A DNA stretch of 64,000 nt from Nostoc sp. MS1 (GCF_019976755.1 NZ_AP023441.1:1364001-1428000); one strand, 5' to 3'; positions 44,038 through 53,782 are shown, counted from the stretch's first letter. A program made the numbers and translations. The notes: generated from the sequence alone by a model not told the origin.

Positions 44038-44388
44038 TTACACTTCTACCCAGATACTCCCTTCTTCTATACGGGTAGGAAATACAGACAATCCCTTTTC
44101 TTTAGAAATCATCCCCATCACTTTGCCAATACCAGGAGGGAAGGGAGTCCAAGTAGTAGGATTACCTGTAGCCAAATCAAATGCACTCCGATGAAACGGA
44201 CACACGATCGCTCCATCATTGGTGATTTTGCCTTTCTGTAAAGGTAATTTCAAGTGAGGACAAGAATTTTCGATGGCAAAAACTTTGTTGTTATGCTTGA
44301 GAAGCAGAATGTTACGTTGTTCCACCTTCACCACTTTACGCCCATTCTCTGGTAATTCATCTTGGGCAATAACTTTAATCCAGTTCAT
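44038..44388 (-). CDS. Rieske [2Fe-2S] protein
   Basis: A 116-residue soluble Rieske protein with C43-x-H45 (SCPHLKLPL) and C63-x2-H66 (VCPFHRSAF), the two ligand pairs of the cluster. The size and lack of a membrane anchor fit a ferredoxin component such as those feeding oxygenases, or a NirD-like domain. No oxygenase is next to it. It lies between a region of gene debris (43771-44037) and the TpsA-like adhesin gene. Confidence 0.88.
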   Translation of the reverse strand: MNWIKVIAQDELPENGRKVVKVEQRNILLLKHNNKVFAIENSCPHLKLPLQKGKITNDGAIVCPFHRSAFDLATGNPTTWTPFPPGIGKVMGMISKEKGLSVFPTRIEEGSIWVEV

Positions 44389-44454
44389 TTAGACCTCACT
44401 TCTTAATCGGCTGATAAAATACATCATCTTACAATTTTGTGAGCGTATGTGGAG

Positions 44455-44590
44455 AATTTGGGAGATGAGGGAGAGGGGGAAGATGGGGGAGACAAGGGAG
44501 AAACCCACCCCTAAACCCTCCCAGGAAGGGAACAGCAGCAGGAGAGAATAATTTTGGATTATGGGCTGTTGACTATGGACTAATGACAAC
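44455..44590. repeat. Purine tract and heptanucleotide repeat
   Basis: GGGAGATGAGGGAGAGGGGG units, then CCCACCCCTAAACCCTCCC, then GGGCTGTTGACTATGGACTAATGAC. It fills the gap between the Rieske gene and the adhesin gene. Confidence 0.7.
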
Positions 44591-46970
44591 TATAAGGCGT
44601 GGTGACAGGTACACTAGCAGTTAGAATAACTTCGCCGTGTGGATTTACTGCCCATGCTGTAGCTTCTACTATCTTATTTGGGGTTGGGGTAGATATGGCG
44701 TTGATGGTTGTATTTGGTATTGTCCCGACATTATTTATGGAAATCCAATCGGCGAAGACAGTATCAGGGTATATAACTTCATTTGGACTGTTTGGTAAAC
44801 CACCTCGTCCGGTAATAGTAAAACTGTCGCGCCTACGTCCAGCCAGTCCTTGACAGACTTGAGCTACTCTAGTCTCTACAGGTTGGGTTGGTAAATTAGT
44901 TAATCTTTGGTTGGGTTGGACTTCTGGAGTCTTGATTTCGACTGTACCGTTTAGCCCAAACTCAGAACTGGCGGTGATGTCGTTGGTGAGGGAACTTTCT
45001 TTTTCTCGAAACTCTATACCAAAAATGCTAAAAGCATTGATGTTAACGTTGCCGCCTTTACCCTCAAAAGCATTAGCTTTGATATCATTATTTTCACCGG
45101 GAGCAGCAATAATAAAACCATTAGGAATATTAATATTTATATTGCCGCCATTACCACTACCGCCTGTAGTGCCTGCTGTTGTAGAGATAAAGCTATTATG
45201 GCGTAATAGTAATTGATGATCTATTTGTAAATTAATATCACCACCATTACCTGAGTTAGTTGTAGCCGTTATATTTGCGCCGCCATCAAGGTTAATTTCC
45301 TGAGCATTAATTTCTATTTTGCCAGCGTTTCCTGTTCCCAAAGCTCCTACTGTGAATAGACCGCGATCGCGCATTGTTAACTTGCCTGTGGTAACGATTA
45401 TAGAACCTGCATTGCCACTGCCACGACTACGCACAAATAAACCACTAGGAAATTTGCCAATTGGTGAATTGCCACTTATTTCTATGAAATTGCTGGCTTT
45501 GATGGTTAAATTTCCCCCATTACCCTGACTATTTGGCTGAGTTCCGGCTGAGATGGCTGCTCCATCTTGAATCAATAAAACCGGAGTATCAATAGTTAAA
45601 GAACCAGCATTTCCTGTTCCATTGGTTTGAGAAAATATCCCACTAGGGCGTTCTAGATCATTTTTGGTATTGCCAATCAGTTGAATAAAATCTGATGCGG
45701 TTATATTTACTGTTCCACCAGCACCACTACCAGGAGCAGTTCCTCTAGTACTAGCCGTTACATTGCCCCCATCCGCAACAATTAATTTACCTGTGGCAAT
45801 ATTTATGTTTCCTCCAGCACCTTTGCCGAAAGTTAAGGCAAATAATCCACTAGGATTTCCAGGGATTTCTAAACCATTCGGTACTATCCCTATTACTTGT
45901 ATCGAATCAGTTACCTTGACTGTAACGTTGCCTCCATTACCTGTAGCCTCAGCTTTACTAACAGATGCTGCGGCTTGGGAGCCATCTTTCAACGTTAACT
46001 GTTCTCCTTGGATAAAAATTCCCCGACTGTTTTGATTGCCTTCTGTGTCTGAGACTACTATTGATGCACGGTTTAATCCAATTTGTCTACCCTTAATCTC
46101 AATGTAACCACCACCCTCACCACTAACATCTACTCGTGCTTGATTGTTGAGGGAAATATTAGCAAGGGCGACATTACTAGGAAAACTTAAAATTTGATTG
46201 TCAATATTATTACCTTGCAAATTTAGTCCTACTGTACCTTCTTTTAGTATTCCTCCCAAGGCAATTTGACCGCTTTGGGCGTAGAGAGTTCTACGTCTGA
46301 TATAGCTTTCATTAATACCATCTAGGGTAATATTGCCACCCACCAGAGCCAAGGTTTTACCCGTGGGAACTGCTAAAGTTCCTTGCACATTGATCTCGCC
46401 TCCAGTTCTGCCCAATTGCAGCCCTGTAGGTATACTCATGGTTAGTAATGGTTGGGTGGAAGTGGTGCTAAAAATAGTGCGATCGCTAAATTGAATCCCA
46501 CTGGCTGTACTCGCCACAAAGGAACCACCTATATTCAGTGAAGCATTCGGCCCGAAAAAGATGCCATTGGGGTTAATGAGAAATAAATTGGCATTTGCAC
46601 CCTGAGTCTCCAGTTTCCCGAAAATATCCGAGCGGTTGTTACCTGTAACTCTAACTAGGATGTTCTCAATACTACTATTGGGAGCTATAAACAGCGCCGA
46701 ACGTCCTTCACTAACGTTAAATTCTTGGAAACTGTGGAATAGATTACTACCCCGAACTGCTCCTTTGGCGATCGCTTCGGTAGGATTATTGTTGTAGTTC
46801 TGAGTTACTTGCGACTGTTCACTACCTAAAGTTTGGTCAGGAATAATGACACTTTGGGCAAAGGCAGATTGTGCCATCAAAGAAGTGATACTTACGACTA
46901 TAACACCAAAAGATGTTGGGGAAATTGCTAAGTTCAAGAGCGATGAACTACCTTTGCCGTTTTGAGTCAT
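44580..46970 (-). CDS. TpsA-like filamentous hemagglutinin-family protein
   Basis: A 796-residue exported beta-helix protein. A signal peptide of about 38 residues ends near QSAFAQS. The two-partner-secretion domain follows, with DQTLGSEQSQVTQNY, the NLFHSFQEFNVSEG motif and NLFLINPNGIFFGPNASL, all hallmarks of the TPS/hemagglutination activity domain. The rest is a Gly/Asn-rich repeat region (GNGGNITI, GSGGNINI) that should form a right-handed beta-helix. A Cys near the C-terminus in AQVCQGL is usual in the cyanobacterial members. It would be secreted by a TpsB porin, which is not in the window. Confidence 0.88.
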   Translation of the reverse strand: MTQNGKGSSSLLNLAISPTSFGVIVVSITSLMAQSAFAQSVIIPDQTLGSEQSQVTQNYNNNPTEAIAKGAVRGSNLFHSFQEFNVSEGRSALFIAPNSSIENILVRVTGNNRSDIFGKLETQGANANLFLINPNGIFFGPNASLNIGGSFVASTASGIQFSDRTIFSTTSTQPLLTMSIPTGLQLGRTGGEINVQGTLAVPTGKTLALVGGNITLDGINESYIRRRTLYAQSGQIALGGILKEGTVGLNLQGNNIDNQILSFPSNVALANISLNNQARVDVSGEGGGYIEIKGRQIGLNRASIVVSDTEGNQNSRGIFIQGEQLTLKDGSQAAASVSKAEATGNGGNVTVKVTDSIQVIGIVPNGLEIPGNPSGLFALTFGKGAGGNINIATGKLIVADGGNVTASTRGTAPGSGAGGTVNITASDFIQLIGNTKNDLERPSGIFSQTNGTGNAGSLTIDTPVLLIQDGAAISAGTQPNSQGNGGNLTIKASNFIEISGNSPIGKFPSGLFVRSRGSGNAGSIIVTTGKLTMRDRGLFTVGALGTGNAGKIEINAQEINLDGGANITATTNSGNGGDINLQIDHQLLLRHNSFISTTAGTTGGSGNGGNININIPNGFIIAAPGENNDIKANAFEGKGGNVNINAFSIFGIEFREKESSLTNDITASSEFGLNGTVEIKTPEVQPNQRLTNLPTQPVETRVAQVCQGLAGRRRDSFTITGRGGLPNSPNEVIYPDTVFADWISINNVGTIPNTTINAISTPTPNKIVEATAWAVNPHGEVILTASVPVTTPYSCH

Positions 46971-47076
46971 TGCAGTAGATGGGGGAGTAGAGTTAAAAGC
47001 TATGTTTAATCGTACTCAAAGAATAACGATAAAAACAAAGCATGAGACCTCTTGTAGCTCCTCTACACCCCCATTT

Positions 47077-49263
47077 CTATGGCAATTTTGGGTGTTCTGT
47101 AGAATACTTACCTACGATATTGGAAATCTCAGGGTTATATAACCTTAAATAATTCCAGTAGTTACCAAATACTTGACGCACGTAGTCTCTAGTTTCAGTA
47201 AAAGGGATGGTTTCAACAAACTCATCTGGGTCTTGCTTGGGTAGAGTTTGTAACCATGTGGCGACGTTACCGGGGCCAGCATTGTAACTGGCGATCGCTA
47301 ACATGGAATTATTGCCATACTGTTCATGAGTATGGTCTAAATACCATGTTCCCAGCATGATGTTATCGTTAGGGTTTTCTAAATCTAAGGTTTTGCTATC
47401 GACTTTGATTTTGTCAGCTATCCATTTTCCTGTATCTGGCATCACCTGCATTAAGCCTGTAGCGCCAGCAACAGATTTAATTTTCGCTTCAAACCGCGAT
47501 TCTTGCCGCATCAAGGCAGTTACTAACAGAGGATTAAGTTTTCTCTCAGATGACCATTTTTCAATCTCTTTGAGGTAAGGAAACGGGTAACGTGCTTGCC
47601 AGTAGGTAATTTGCTGACTCAATGCTTGATACTCAGCTTTTTCCTCTGGTGTTTCCCTATCTTCTAATTTGGAAATCAGGTTAATTCCTGAAAGATATTC
47701 TCCCCTAGCTAACCGCATCAGCCCTTCAGTGAATTGTTCGGCTACAGTTGGTTTTTGCTTGTTGAGATATTCTGCTTCCCATTGCAACCAAGCATCACGA
47801 TCTTGTCCAAGTAAATACAATTCTTGAAAAGTTTTTGAGCCGGCTGGAGGTACAGGACGCTGGTAAGGAACTACTTCTGGGTTAAGTTGACGGACATTAT
47901 CAAAATTTCCCACATTCAATCCTAACTGGTTAGCCGATCGCCAAGCATAGTAAGAGTAAGGAAACTGGCTAAGAACGTACTCATAAGCCTGTTTAGCTTC
48001 TTGTTCTTTTCCTAAAGCAGTTGCCCATTTACCCATCCAAAAACCTGCTCTGGGAGCCAAAATACTGCTAGGGTTGTTGATGACAATCGGTTGCGCCCAC
48101 TTCCAAGCGTTAACATAATCTCTAGCTTTGGCTTTCTCTAATGCGACTTTCCAGCGATACTCTGCGGCTTCATTAGACTTAGGATACTTAGTGATGAGTT
48201 GTTGCCAAGTTTGTTGAGATGCTTTTTGATCATTGAGGGCTGAGAGAATCTCGGCTTGTTTTGCCAACGCCTGACTTGCTTGTTGTGGAAATTTAGCAAT
48301 TACTTGGTTGAGATAGGGTATGGCATCTTTGCTGGTTCTGGCCATTTCCGCCAAGCGTAATAAGCCTGTACCCGTTTCTTCCGCAGTCGGAAATTGTTGT
48401 ACTAACTGATTATAAGTGGAGATGGCTTGTTCTCTATTTTTACCGCCTACCTGTAACCCCCGTGCAGTCCGATAGAGATTACGCGCTGTTTTGGGCGCTT
48501 TGAGGTAAGCATTCGCCGCTTTGAGGAATTGATTGTTTTCCCAGTAGGCTGTCCCAATAATTTCCCAATCTTGAGGTTTGAGGTTGGGTTGTTGGACTAG
48601 CTGGTCTAACACACCTACTATCCCAGGCTGAGTATAGGCATGTTGCGCCAAGATTAATTGTAACTGCGGCTGATTAGGATTTTCTGACAAACGCTTCTGG
48701 ATAATTTCCCATGTGAGGGGATGGGAGGGAAATTGCGCGATCGCTGTATCCTGTAGCTTGGGTTGGGCAATCAGATATATAGCTTTTACCGTCGCAGCTT
48801 CTTTGGGATATTCTTTTACTACCTTTCGTCTGAGGTCAGAAGCTTTGCCATCTTCACCCAGTAAATCCTCGGCTTGTGCTTGTTTCAGTAAGATATAAGG
48901 TGCAATAGCCGGATAATTTTTCTCTAAACCAGTAAGTAATTCTAGTGCCTTTTGACCTTGCTTGGTGTCAATATAATCACTAGCTAATAGATATCGCGCT
49001 CTTTCTTTGTCTGGCGATCGCCCATTTTGCGCAATTTCTTGTAGTTTAGCTGCTCGTTCTGCTGGGGATTGTGATATCAGGGGAAACACATCTGATTTAA
49101 CTTTATTTTCCCCTAATAACTGTTCTGGCTGATCCTTTAAATTAAGCCACTGCCCAAAATACTGACCAATTTGCGGTGCTGACACCATCGCCCCTGCTGA
49201 AAAGGCAAACAGCGCCGCACCTGCAATTATGGGAATTTGCTTTTTTTGTAATTTCTTCAGCAT
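47077..49263 (-). CDS. Soluble lytic murein transglycosylase
   Basis: A 728-residue periplasmic enzyme that cleaves peptidoglycan with formation of anhydro-muramic ends. The ATG at 49263 starts a signal segment (MLKKLQKKQIPIIAGAALFAFSAGAM); the longer frame from 49332 would add 23 residues before it. The long N-terminal part is a helical superhelix of TPR-like repeats. The catalytic SLT domain is at the end, with LLVTALMRQESRFEAK carrying the catalytic Glu, GATGLMQVMPDTG, and the IASYNAGPGNV motif. Probably needed for wall turnover. Confidence 0.92.
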   Translation of the reverse strand: MLKKLQKKQIPIIAGAALFAFSAGAMVSAPQIGQYFGQWLNLKDQPEQLLGENKVKSDVFPLISQSPAERAAKLQEIAQNGRSPDKERARYLLASDYIDTKQGQKALELLTGLEKNYPAIAPYILLKQAQAEDLLGEDGKASDLRRKVVKEYPKEAATVKAIYLIAQPKLQDTAIAQFPSHPLTWEIIQKRLSENPNQPQLQLILAQHAYTQPGIVGVLDQLVQQPNLKPQDWEIIGTAYWENNQFLKAANAYLKAPKTARNLYRTARGLQVGGKNREQAISTYNQLVQQFPTAEETGTGLLRLAEMARTSKDAIPYLNQVIAKFPQQASQALAKQAEILSALNDQKASQQTWQQLITKYPKSNEAAEYRWKVALEKAKARDYVNAWKWAQPIVINNPSSILAPRAGFWMGKWATALGKEQEAKQAYEYVLSQFPYSYYAWRSANQLGLNVGNFDNVRQLNPEVVPYQRPVPPAGSKTFQELYLLGQDRDAWLQWEAEYLNKQKPTVAEQFTEGLMRLARGEYLSGINLISKLEDRETPEEKAEYQALSQQITYWQARYPFPYLKEIEKWSSERKLNPLLVTALMRQESRFEAKIKSVAGATGLMQVMPDTGKWIADKIKVDSKTLDLENPNDNIMLGTWYLDHTHEQYGNNSMLAIASYNAGPGNVATWLQTLPKQDPDEFVETIPFTETRDYVRQVFGNYWNYLRLYNPEISNIVGKYSTEHPKLP

Positions 49264-49339
49264 GGATACTCGCCAAACAGCGCAGATGAATTTTTTTGCA
49301 ACTCTAGCATTAGTTATTGTGAATGTAATCACCCCAATA

Positions 49340-49456
49340 GTCAGTTGTCAGTTGACAGTTGACAGTTGACAGTTGTTTTTTCTCCTCTGCTCCCCTGCTT
49401 TCCTTAACTTCCCCCACTTCCCCCTCTCCCTCATCTCCCCCCACTCCCCACTCCCA
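49340..49456. repeat. TTGACAG tandem repeats and pyrimidine tract
   Basis: AGTTGACAGTTGACAGTTGACAG is a clean set of heptanucleotide units, followed by CTCCTCTGCTCCCCTGCTTTCC and CCCCACTTCCCCCTCTCCCTC. It sits between the transglycosylase and pseudo-helicase genes. Confidence 0.8.
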
Positions 49457-49464
49457 CCCACGCG

Positions 49465-51090
49465 CTAGGCTGAATTTTCTTCCCCACTGGGCGCAAACAC
49501 ACTGGGATCGAGATAGTTGAGACGGGCGAGGGGGCTGAGAGAGTTGAGGATTTGGGAGCCGTAGCTGCGGTTAACTACACGGCTGTCGAGTAGGGCGACA
49601 ATACCTTGATTTTCGCGTACAGGGGCGACTGCTCGTTGCAGTTCGTTCAAGGCGGTTGGGAGTAAGAATAGACGAAACCAGTCTTGATGCGATCGCTTAT
49701 AGTGAGCTACTCTACCCGCTACCAGAGGGTCTTCTAAAGATGGTAAGGGTAAAGTGGCAATTACTAACAATTGCGGCGCGGGTAAGACGGCTTGGTGTTC
49801 TCGCCAAAACTCCCAGCCGCTCACTAAAATGCCATTGTCATCTAAACAAGTTTTCTCCACCTGCACCCGCGAACCAAACTCAGAAGCCAGAATTGCTCCT
49901 ACTTGCGCCTTTAATGGCACATCTCCCACAAGTAAAACTGTTAGTCCTGGTGCTGTAGCACTCAGACAAACTAAAGTCCGCACCTTATGAATAAAGGCTG
50001 GTTGAAACTCTGGCGTATTAGGCAGAGGCAACTGGTAGGGTATGTATAGTTGAATCGCCTCTGATTGGCTATCGGAAGCAAATTTTAGGCAGGTTAAATC
50101 ATCTAAGCCCAAACGCTGACGAAATAAGGGAGCCTCGGTTTCTGGCTCTAAAGCACTGCCAATTAAAACTACTGGCTGTCGTTGCCATATAGGGGCGAGA
50201 ATTTCAGCTAATTCGATTGGTGCATAGTGCAGAGAAAATAAACCTTGGCGACGGGCGATAGTTGCCCAGAGGAGGGGTGGGGGAGATGTAGCTCTAGCTT
50301 CTCTTTCAGAGACGCTACCGCGCTCGCGCAGCGTATCCGCAGGATTCACCCGCAGGGTGGGGGAGGGAGTTTGATTGGTGGGTAGTTGCTGCCAGAATTT
50401 CTGCCAAACTTCTGGTACGCCTGATACTGATGCTAAAGTTGTTTGCAGTTGCTTTAAAATATCGATTTCTGATTCGGAAATTAAATAGCATTCATAGGGA
50501 TTAGCGGGGTGCTTGTATAATTCGCTGGTGAGTTGAATCCTGGCTGCGCGAATTGCTTCGGCTTGTTGAGGACAAGCGAGAATAAGTTGCTCCCAATCTT
50601 GGGGTTGTATATTTTGAGTAAGCTGATGACGCGCCCAATCTTCTAAATCATCTACCCCATCAATAATTGTGGGTATGCCTGGGGGAAAACTCTCAGCAGA
50701 TGTTAGCTGTCCTCGTAACCATGCTTGTGGGGAGGTGAGAAGTATTCCTTGGAACTCAGGACTAGGCCAAACGTCACCTGTTCTGATTGATTTGTTAACT
50801 TGTAACCATTGCTGTAAACGAGGAATTTCCACTCGCAGCAGTAGTTGTTGGACTGTTTGGGTAGCCACAATAATTACAGGGCCATGCCACATCAAAGCGG
50901 AGGCAACAAAGCTAGTGCGATACCGTCCTTGATAGCCACAAACAGCCCCCACTTGAATTAAGGCGCTACGTCCTAGACGCAAGGCGCGTGCTACCAACCG
51001 TGCCATCGTTAAATGATGGGGCCAGGAAGGGAAACCCGCCTGCGATCGCAAAAAGTTATGTAATGACAAATGAACTTCTGCCTCAATCAC
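49465..51090 (-). CDS. Degenerate DinG/XPD-like helicase
   Basis: A 541-residue protein with the DinG layout: an N-terminal VHLSLHNFLRSQ, a first motor domain, and a C-terminal end TALNELQRAVAPVRENQGIVALLDSRVV that matches DinG motif VI and the LDxR segment. The motor motifs are lost: the Walker A position reads GAVCGYQGRYRT instead of GxGxGKT, the DEAH position reads IIDGVDDLED, and motif VI lacks the QGxGRxIR arginines. It is uninterrupted, so it is a retained, non-helicase paralogue rather than a broken gene. An in-frame palindromic repeat lies in its middle. Function unknown. Confidence 0.7.
   Translation of the reverse strand: MIEAEVHLSLHNFLRSQAGFPSWPHHLTMARLVARALRLGRSALIQVGAVCGYQGRYRTSFVASALMWHGPVIIVATQTVQQLLLRVEIPRLQQWLQVNKSIRTGDVWPSPEFQGILLTSPQAWLRGQLTSAESFPPGIPTIIDGVDDLEDWARHQLTQNIQPQDWEQLILACPQQAEAIRAARIQLTSELYKHPANPYECYLISESEIDILKQLQTTLASVSGVPEVWQKFWQQLPTNQTPSPTLRVNPADTLRERGSVSEREARATSPPPLLWATIARRQGLFSLHYAPIELAEILAPIWQRQPVVLIGSALEPETEAPLFRQRLGLDDLTCLKFASDSQSEAIQLYIPYQLPLPNTPEFQPAFIHKVRTLVCLSATAPGLTVLLVGDVPLKAQVGAILASEFGSRVQVEKTCLDDNGILVSGWEFWREHQAVLPAPQLLVIATLPLPSLEDPLVAGRVAHYKRSHQDWFRLFLLPTALNELQRAVAPVRENQGIVALLDSRVVNRSYGSQILNSLSPLARLNYLDPSVFAPSGEENSA
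50286..50355. repeat. Dispersed palindromic repeat inside the pseudo-helicase gene
   Basis: The stretch GAGACGCTACCGCGCTCGCG with its partner AGCGTATCCGC and the following CACCCGCAGGGTG is a Nostoc-type palindromic repeat. It encodes NPADTLRERGSVSEREAR without breaking the frame, so the protein carries a repeat-derived insertion. Confidence 0.65.
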
Positions 51091-51147
51091 ACGCTTTCCA
51101 TCCCATACAAAATGACTTGAATTGCCAATAGCCCCATTTCTATTATG

Positions 51148-51284
51148 TTGTCAGAAGTTAATAGTCAACAGTCAACAGTCAACAGTCAATAATTACTTGC
51201 TCGTATTTTGACGAATTAAGAATTATAGATTTTTGACCTTAAACTATGGACTATTGACTATGGACTATTGACTAATTATCTATC
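51148..51284. repeat. Heptanucleotide repeats upstream of the M48 gene
   Basis: AATAGTCAACAGTCAACAGTCAACAGTC and, after about 50 bases, TATGGACTATTGACTATGGAC. The second block supplies a false upstream start for the M48 gene (51268). Confidence 0.8.
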
Positions 51285-51294
51285 ACCCTCAATT

Positions 51295-52257
51295 ATGCCA
51301 ACTTACACAGGTATCTCCAGCGAAGCCTTTAGGCATCCCTTAGATCGTCAAGCCGAGCAAGCTTTACGGAATTTACCAGGATTTGATTTAGTTGCTCGTA
51401 AATTTGTGGAATTTGTGTACGAACGCCCTCAGTTAGTTTATCTAATGGGTAACACCATCCAAGTCGGGCCACGGCAATATTCCACTATTTACCAGATATT
51501 TCGAGAGTGTGTGCGGGATTTGGATATTTATCCAGAGCCTTCACTTTTTGTTACACAAAATCCCCAGGCAAATAGTTACGCATTAGGTCAAGAGAATGCT
51601 TACATAGTCATAGATACAGGGATACTAGACTTACTCAACGAATCCGAAATTCGGGCGGTGTTAGCCCATGAATTGGGGCATATTAAATGTGGTCATACTA
51701 TTCTAATTCAAATGGCGATGTGGGCGATGAGTACTGCTTCGGCTTTGGGAGAATTAACCTTTGGCATTGGCAATTTTGTCTCTGGAGCCTTAATTTACGC
51801 TTTTTTTGAATGGCGGCGCAAGGCTGAGTTAACGGCAGACAGAGCCGCCTTGTTAGTAGTAGATGACCTCAATACGGTTCTATCATCCATGATGAAGGTT
51901 TCTGGCGGTAGCAACAAATACGCCCATGAATGCAGTTTGCCGGAATTTATCAAGCAGTCGGAAAATTACCAAGCCTTAGACCAAGATGGACTCAATCAAG
52001 TGTATAAATTCTTAATGTACAACGGCGCTCAAGGGACAATGTTAAGCCATCCTTTCCCGGTGGAAAGAGTGCAGTACATAAAACAGTGGTCAGTATCGGC
52101 AGAATATCAACAAATCCGCCAAGGTAATTATCAGCGATCGCCTGAAGCTGGTTCTGTAGATGTGCCAGCAGCTACGCCAGACTCCGAAGCCGAAAAACTA
52201 CGCCGTCAAATTGAAGAATTACAACAAAAAATTAATCAAATGAAAAATGGGGAATAG
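51295..52257 (+). CDS. M48-family metallopeptidase
   Basis: A 320-residue zinc protease with H125-E126-L-G-H129 in AVLAHELGHIKCGH and the third ligand in ELTADRAALL. It has one or two hydrophobic segments after the active site (MAMWAMSTASALGEL, FGIGNFVSGALIYAFF), so it is probably membrane-associated. A C-terminal coiled coil (EAEKLRRQIEELQQKINQMK) follows. The start at 51295 is preferred over 51268, which lies in heptanucleotide repeats. Relatives degrade misfolded membrane or exported proteins. Confidence 0.88.
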   Translation: MPTYTGISSEAFRHPLDRQAEQALRNLPGFDLVARKFVEFVYERPQLVYLMGNTIQVGPRQYSTIYQIFRECVRDLDIYPEPSLFVTQNPQANSYALGQENAYIVIDTGILDLLNESEIRAVLAHELGHIKCGHTILIQMAMWAMSTASALGELTFGIGNFVSGALIYAFFEWRRKAELTADRAALLVVDDLNTVLSSMMKVSGGSNKYAHECSLPEFIKQSENYQALDQDGLNQVYKFLMYNGAQGTMLSHPFPVERVQYIKQWSVSAEYQQIRQGNYQRSPEAGSVDVPAATPDSEAEKLRRQIEELQQKINQMKNGE

Positions 52258-52282
52258 GGTACAAATCTGGAGTTATGCAAAT

Positions 52283-52612
52283 TTATTCGTCTACTCCTTC
52301 AATTAAGGAAGTAAGCCTATCTAAAGTTTGTGTTAACTGTGTGAGTTTTTGTAATGAAGCATTTTGAGTTTCAGCAAGGCTTTGTACTGCATCACACAAA
52401 GCAAAAATTTGGTATCCTTGTTGCTGTAATTGCTTGCCTTGCGCTTCAACTTGGTCGCTGATGTTTTCCACTCTTTCGGCAAGTCTTTCTATCGCTTCAG
52501 TGGTAGATAATACCGCCTCTCCAATTTGCTCAACAATAGATTCTAATCGACTAATTTTTCCTTCGACCCCAGATGCAATCATTCCTTGACCACCCTGATT
52601 ATAAGAAAACAT
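52283..52612 (-). CDS. Coiled-coil protein of unknown function
   Basis: A 109-residue soluble protein with continuous heptads from about residue 18 to the end (ISRLESIVEQIGEAVLSTTEAIERLAERVENISDQ, then LQKLTQLTQTLDRLTSLIEGV). No enzymatic motif or signal peptide. It is similar in style to small cyanobacterial coiled-coil proteins, but I do not recognise a family. It is convergent with the M48 gene, with a 25-bp gap. Confidence 0.65.
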   Translation of the reverse strand: MFSYNQGGQGMIASGVEGKISRLESIVEQIGEAVLSTTEAIERLAERVENISDQVEAQGKQLQQQGYQIFALCDAVQSLAETQNASLQKLTQLTQTLDRLTSLIEGVDE

Positions 52613-53170
52613 TGCAGAATCTCTTGATGTAAATAATCCCAGTAATTTAATTCAGGAAATTAAGCTTTATCTAAAAGATGTATTTATAACTATTGATGAT
52701 TTTGTTGCTGATTACTTCTATCATTCGCTAGAGGCTTTTTGACAACTTCAATAATAGTTACGGTATTTTAGGTAATTTAATTCGCAATTTGTCATCTGCA
52801 TCAAACTATAAAAAACTTATTTCTTTCTAGTCCTGAGCTTTAATTAGATGGTGTTGAGTGTTTTTATATCACCATTGTTAAATAGCTTTGTGGGCTGCAT
52901 ATTGTTGTTAGTTTCTCATCCCCCCCACGAAATATTTACTTCTCTTTATTTTAAGTTTATAAATCTTTATGATCCCCATTGTATTGATGAAGATTACGTA
53001 AATATACCGTAAAAAGCGAAGTTTTTTATGAAGATGAGTTTATATTTTGAGTGAAACTCAGTGTTTTTACCCTTGTTGTTCGGCAGTCGGCTAGAAGATG
53101 TACCATGTATCCAACAAAATTAGGCACAGTCTTGCAAGGTACAAGTTATCAGAATTGGGAGTTGGCACTT
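52613..53170. other. Gene-free stretch before the sugar transferase
   Basis: AT-rich, about 0.55 kb, with no gene of its own recognised. It contains a CATCCCCCCCACG run near 52920. From 53051 the sugar-transferase frame is open through a GTG and an ATG (53105), either of which could be the true start. Confidence 0.5.
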
Positions 53171-53782
53171 ATGCCTCATCCTTCCGCACAATCCAAATTC
53201 AAACGCAGTTTGGATATTCTAGGTAGCTTGATAGGGTTGTTGATTTTAGCGATCGCTTTCGTACCAATTGCGATCGCCATTAAGCTTGATAGTCCAGGGC
53301 CAATTTTCTTCTCTCAAGAACGTTATGGTCTGCGGGGTCGTCCCTTCTACATTTGGAAGTTTCGCTCAATGGTGAATGATGCGGAGAAACTGAAAAACTT
53401 AGTAGATAACGAAGCAGACGGACTTATCTTTAAAAATAAAAATGATTTCCGTGTAACCAGAGTGGGTCGTTTCTTACGTAGTACCAGCTTAGATGAACTA
53501 CCCCAGTTCTGGAACGTCTTTATGGGTGACATGAGTTTAGTCGGAACCCGTCCACCCACTGCTGATGAAGTAGCCAAATACAATCAACGCCACTGGCAAC
53601 GTTTAAATGTTAAACCTGGTTTAACAGGTGAGTGGCAAGTTAACGGTCGTTCTCACGTAAAAGATTTTGAAAAAATAGTAGATTTAGATTTGCAATATCA
53701 AAAAAATTGGCATCCGTTATACGATTTGCAATTAATTTGTAAAACAATTTACGTTATTCTTGGCAGAGTCGGAGCATTTTAA
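53171..53782 (+). CDS. Polyprenyl-phosphate sugar-phosphate transferase (WbaP/PglC type)
   Basis: Initiates exopolysaccharide or glycan repeat-unit synthesis by moving a sugar phosphate from UDP-sugar to undecaprenyl phosphate at the membrane. One N-terminal re-entrant or membrane helix (ILGSLIGLLILAIAFVPIAIA) is followed by SPGPIFFSQERYGLRGRPFYIWKFRSM, the TSLDELPQFWNVFMGDMSLVGTRPP catalytic region with its conserved DE, and GLTGEWQVNGRS. The frame is open from 53051; GGGAG lies 9 bases before the ATG at 53171, so the short form (203 aa) is preferred, with 53105 possible. A terminator follows. galE at 58415 may supply its nucleotide sugar. Confidence 0.88.
   Translation: MPHPSAQSKFKRSLDILGSLIGLLILAIAFVPIAIAIKLDSPGPIFFSQERYGLRGRPFYIWKFRSMVNDAEKLKNLVDNEADGLIFKNKNDFRVTRVGRFLRSTSLDELPQFWNVFMGDMSLVGTRPPTADEVAKYNQRHWQRLNVKPGLTGEWQVNGRSHVKDFEKIVDLDLQYQKNWHPLYDLQLICKTIYVILGRVGAF

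Noticed and set aside
43921..44241. 106-residue plus-strand frame over the Rieske gene
   Set aside because: It is the shadow of the Rieske gene on the other strand.
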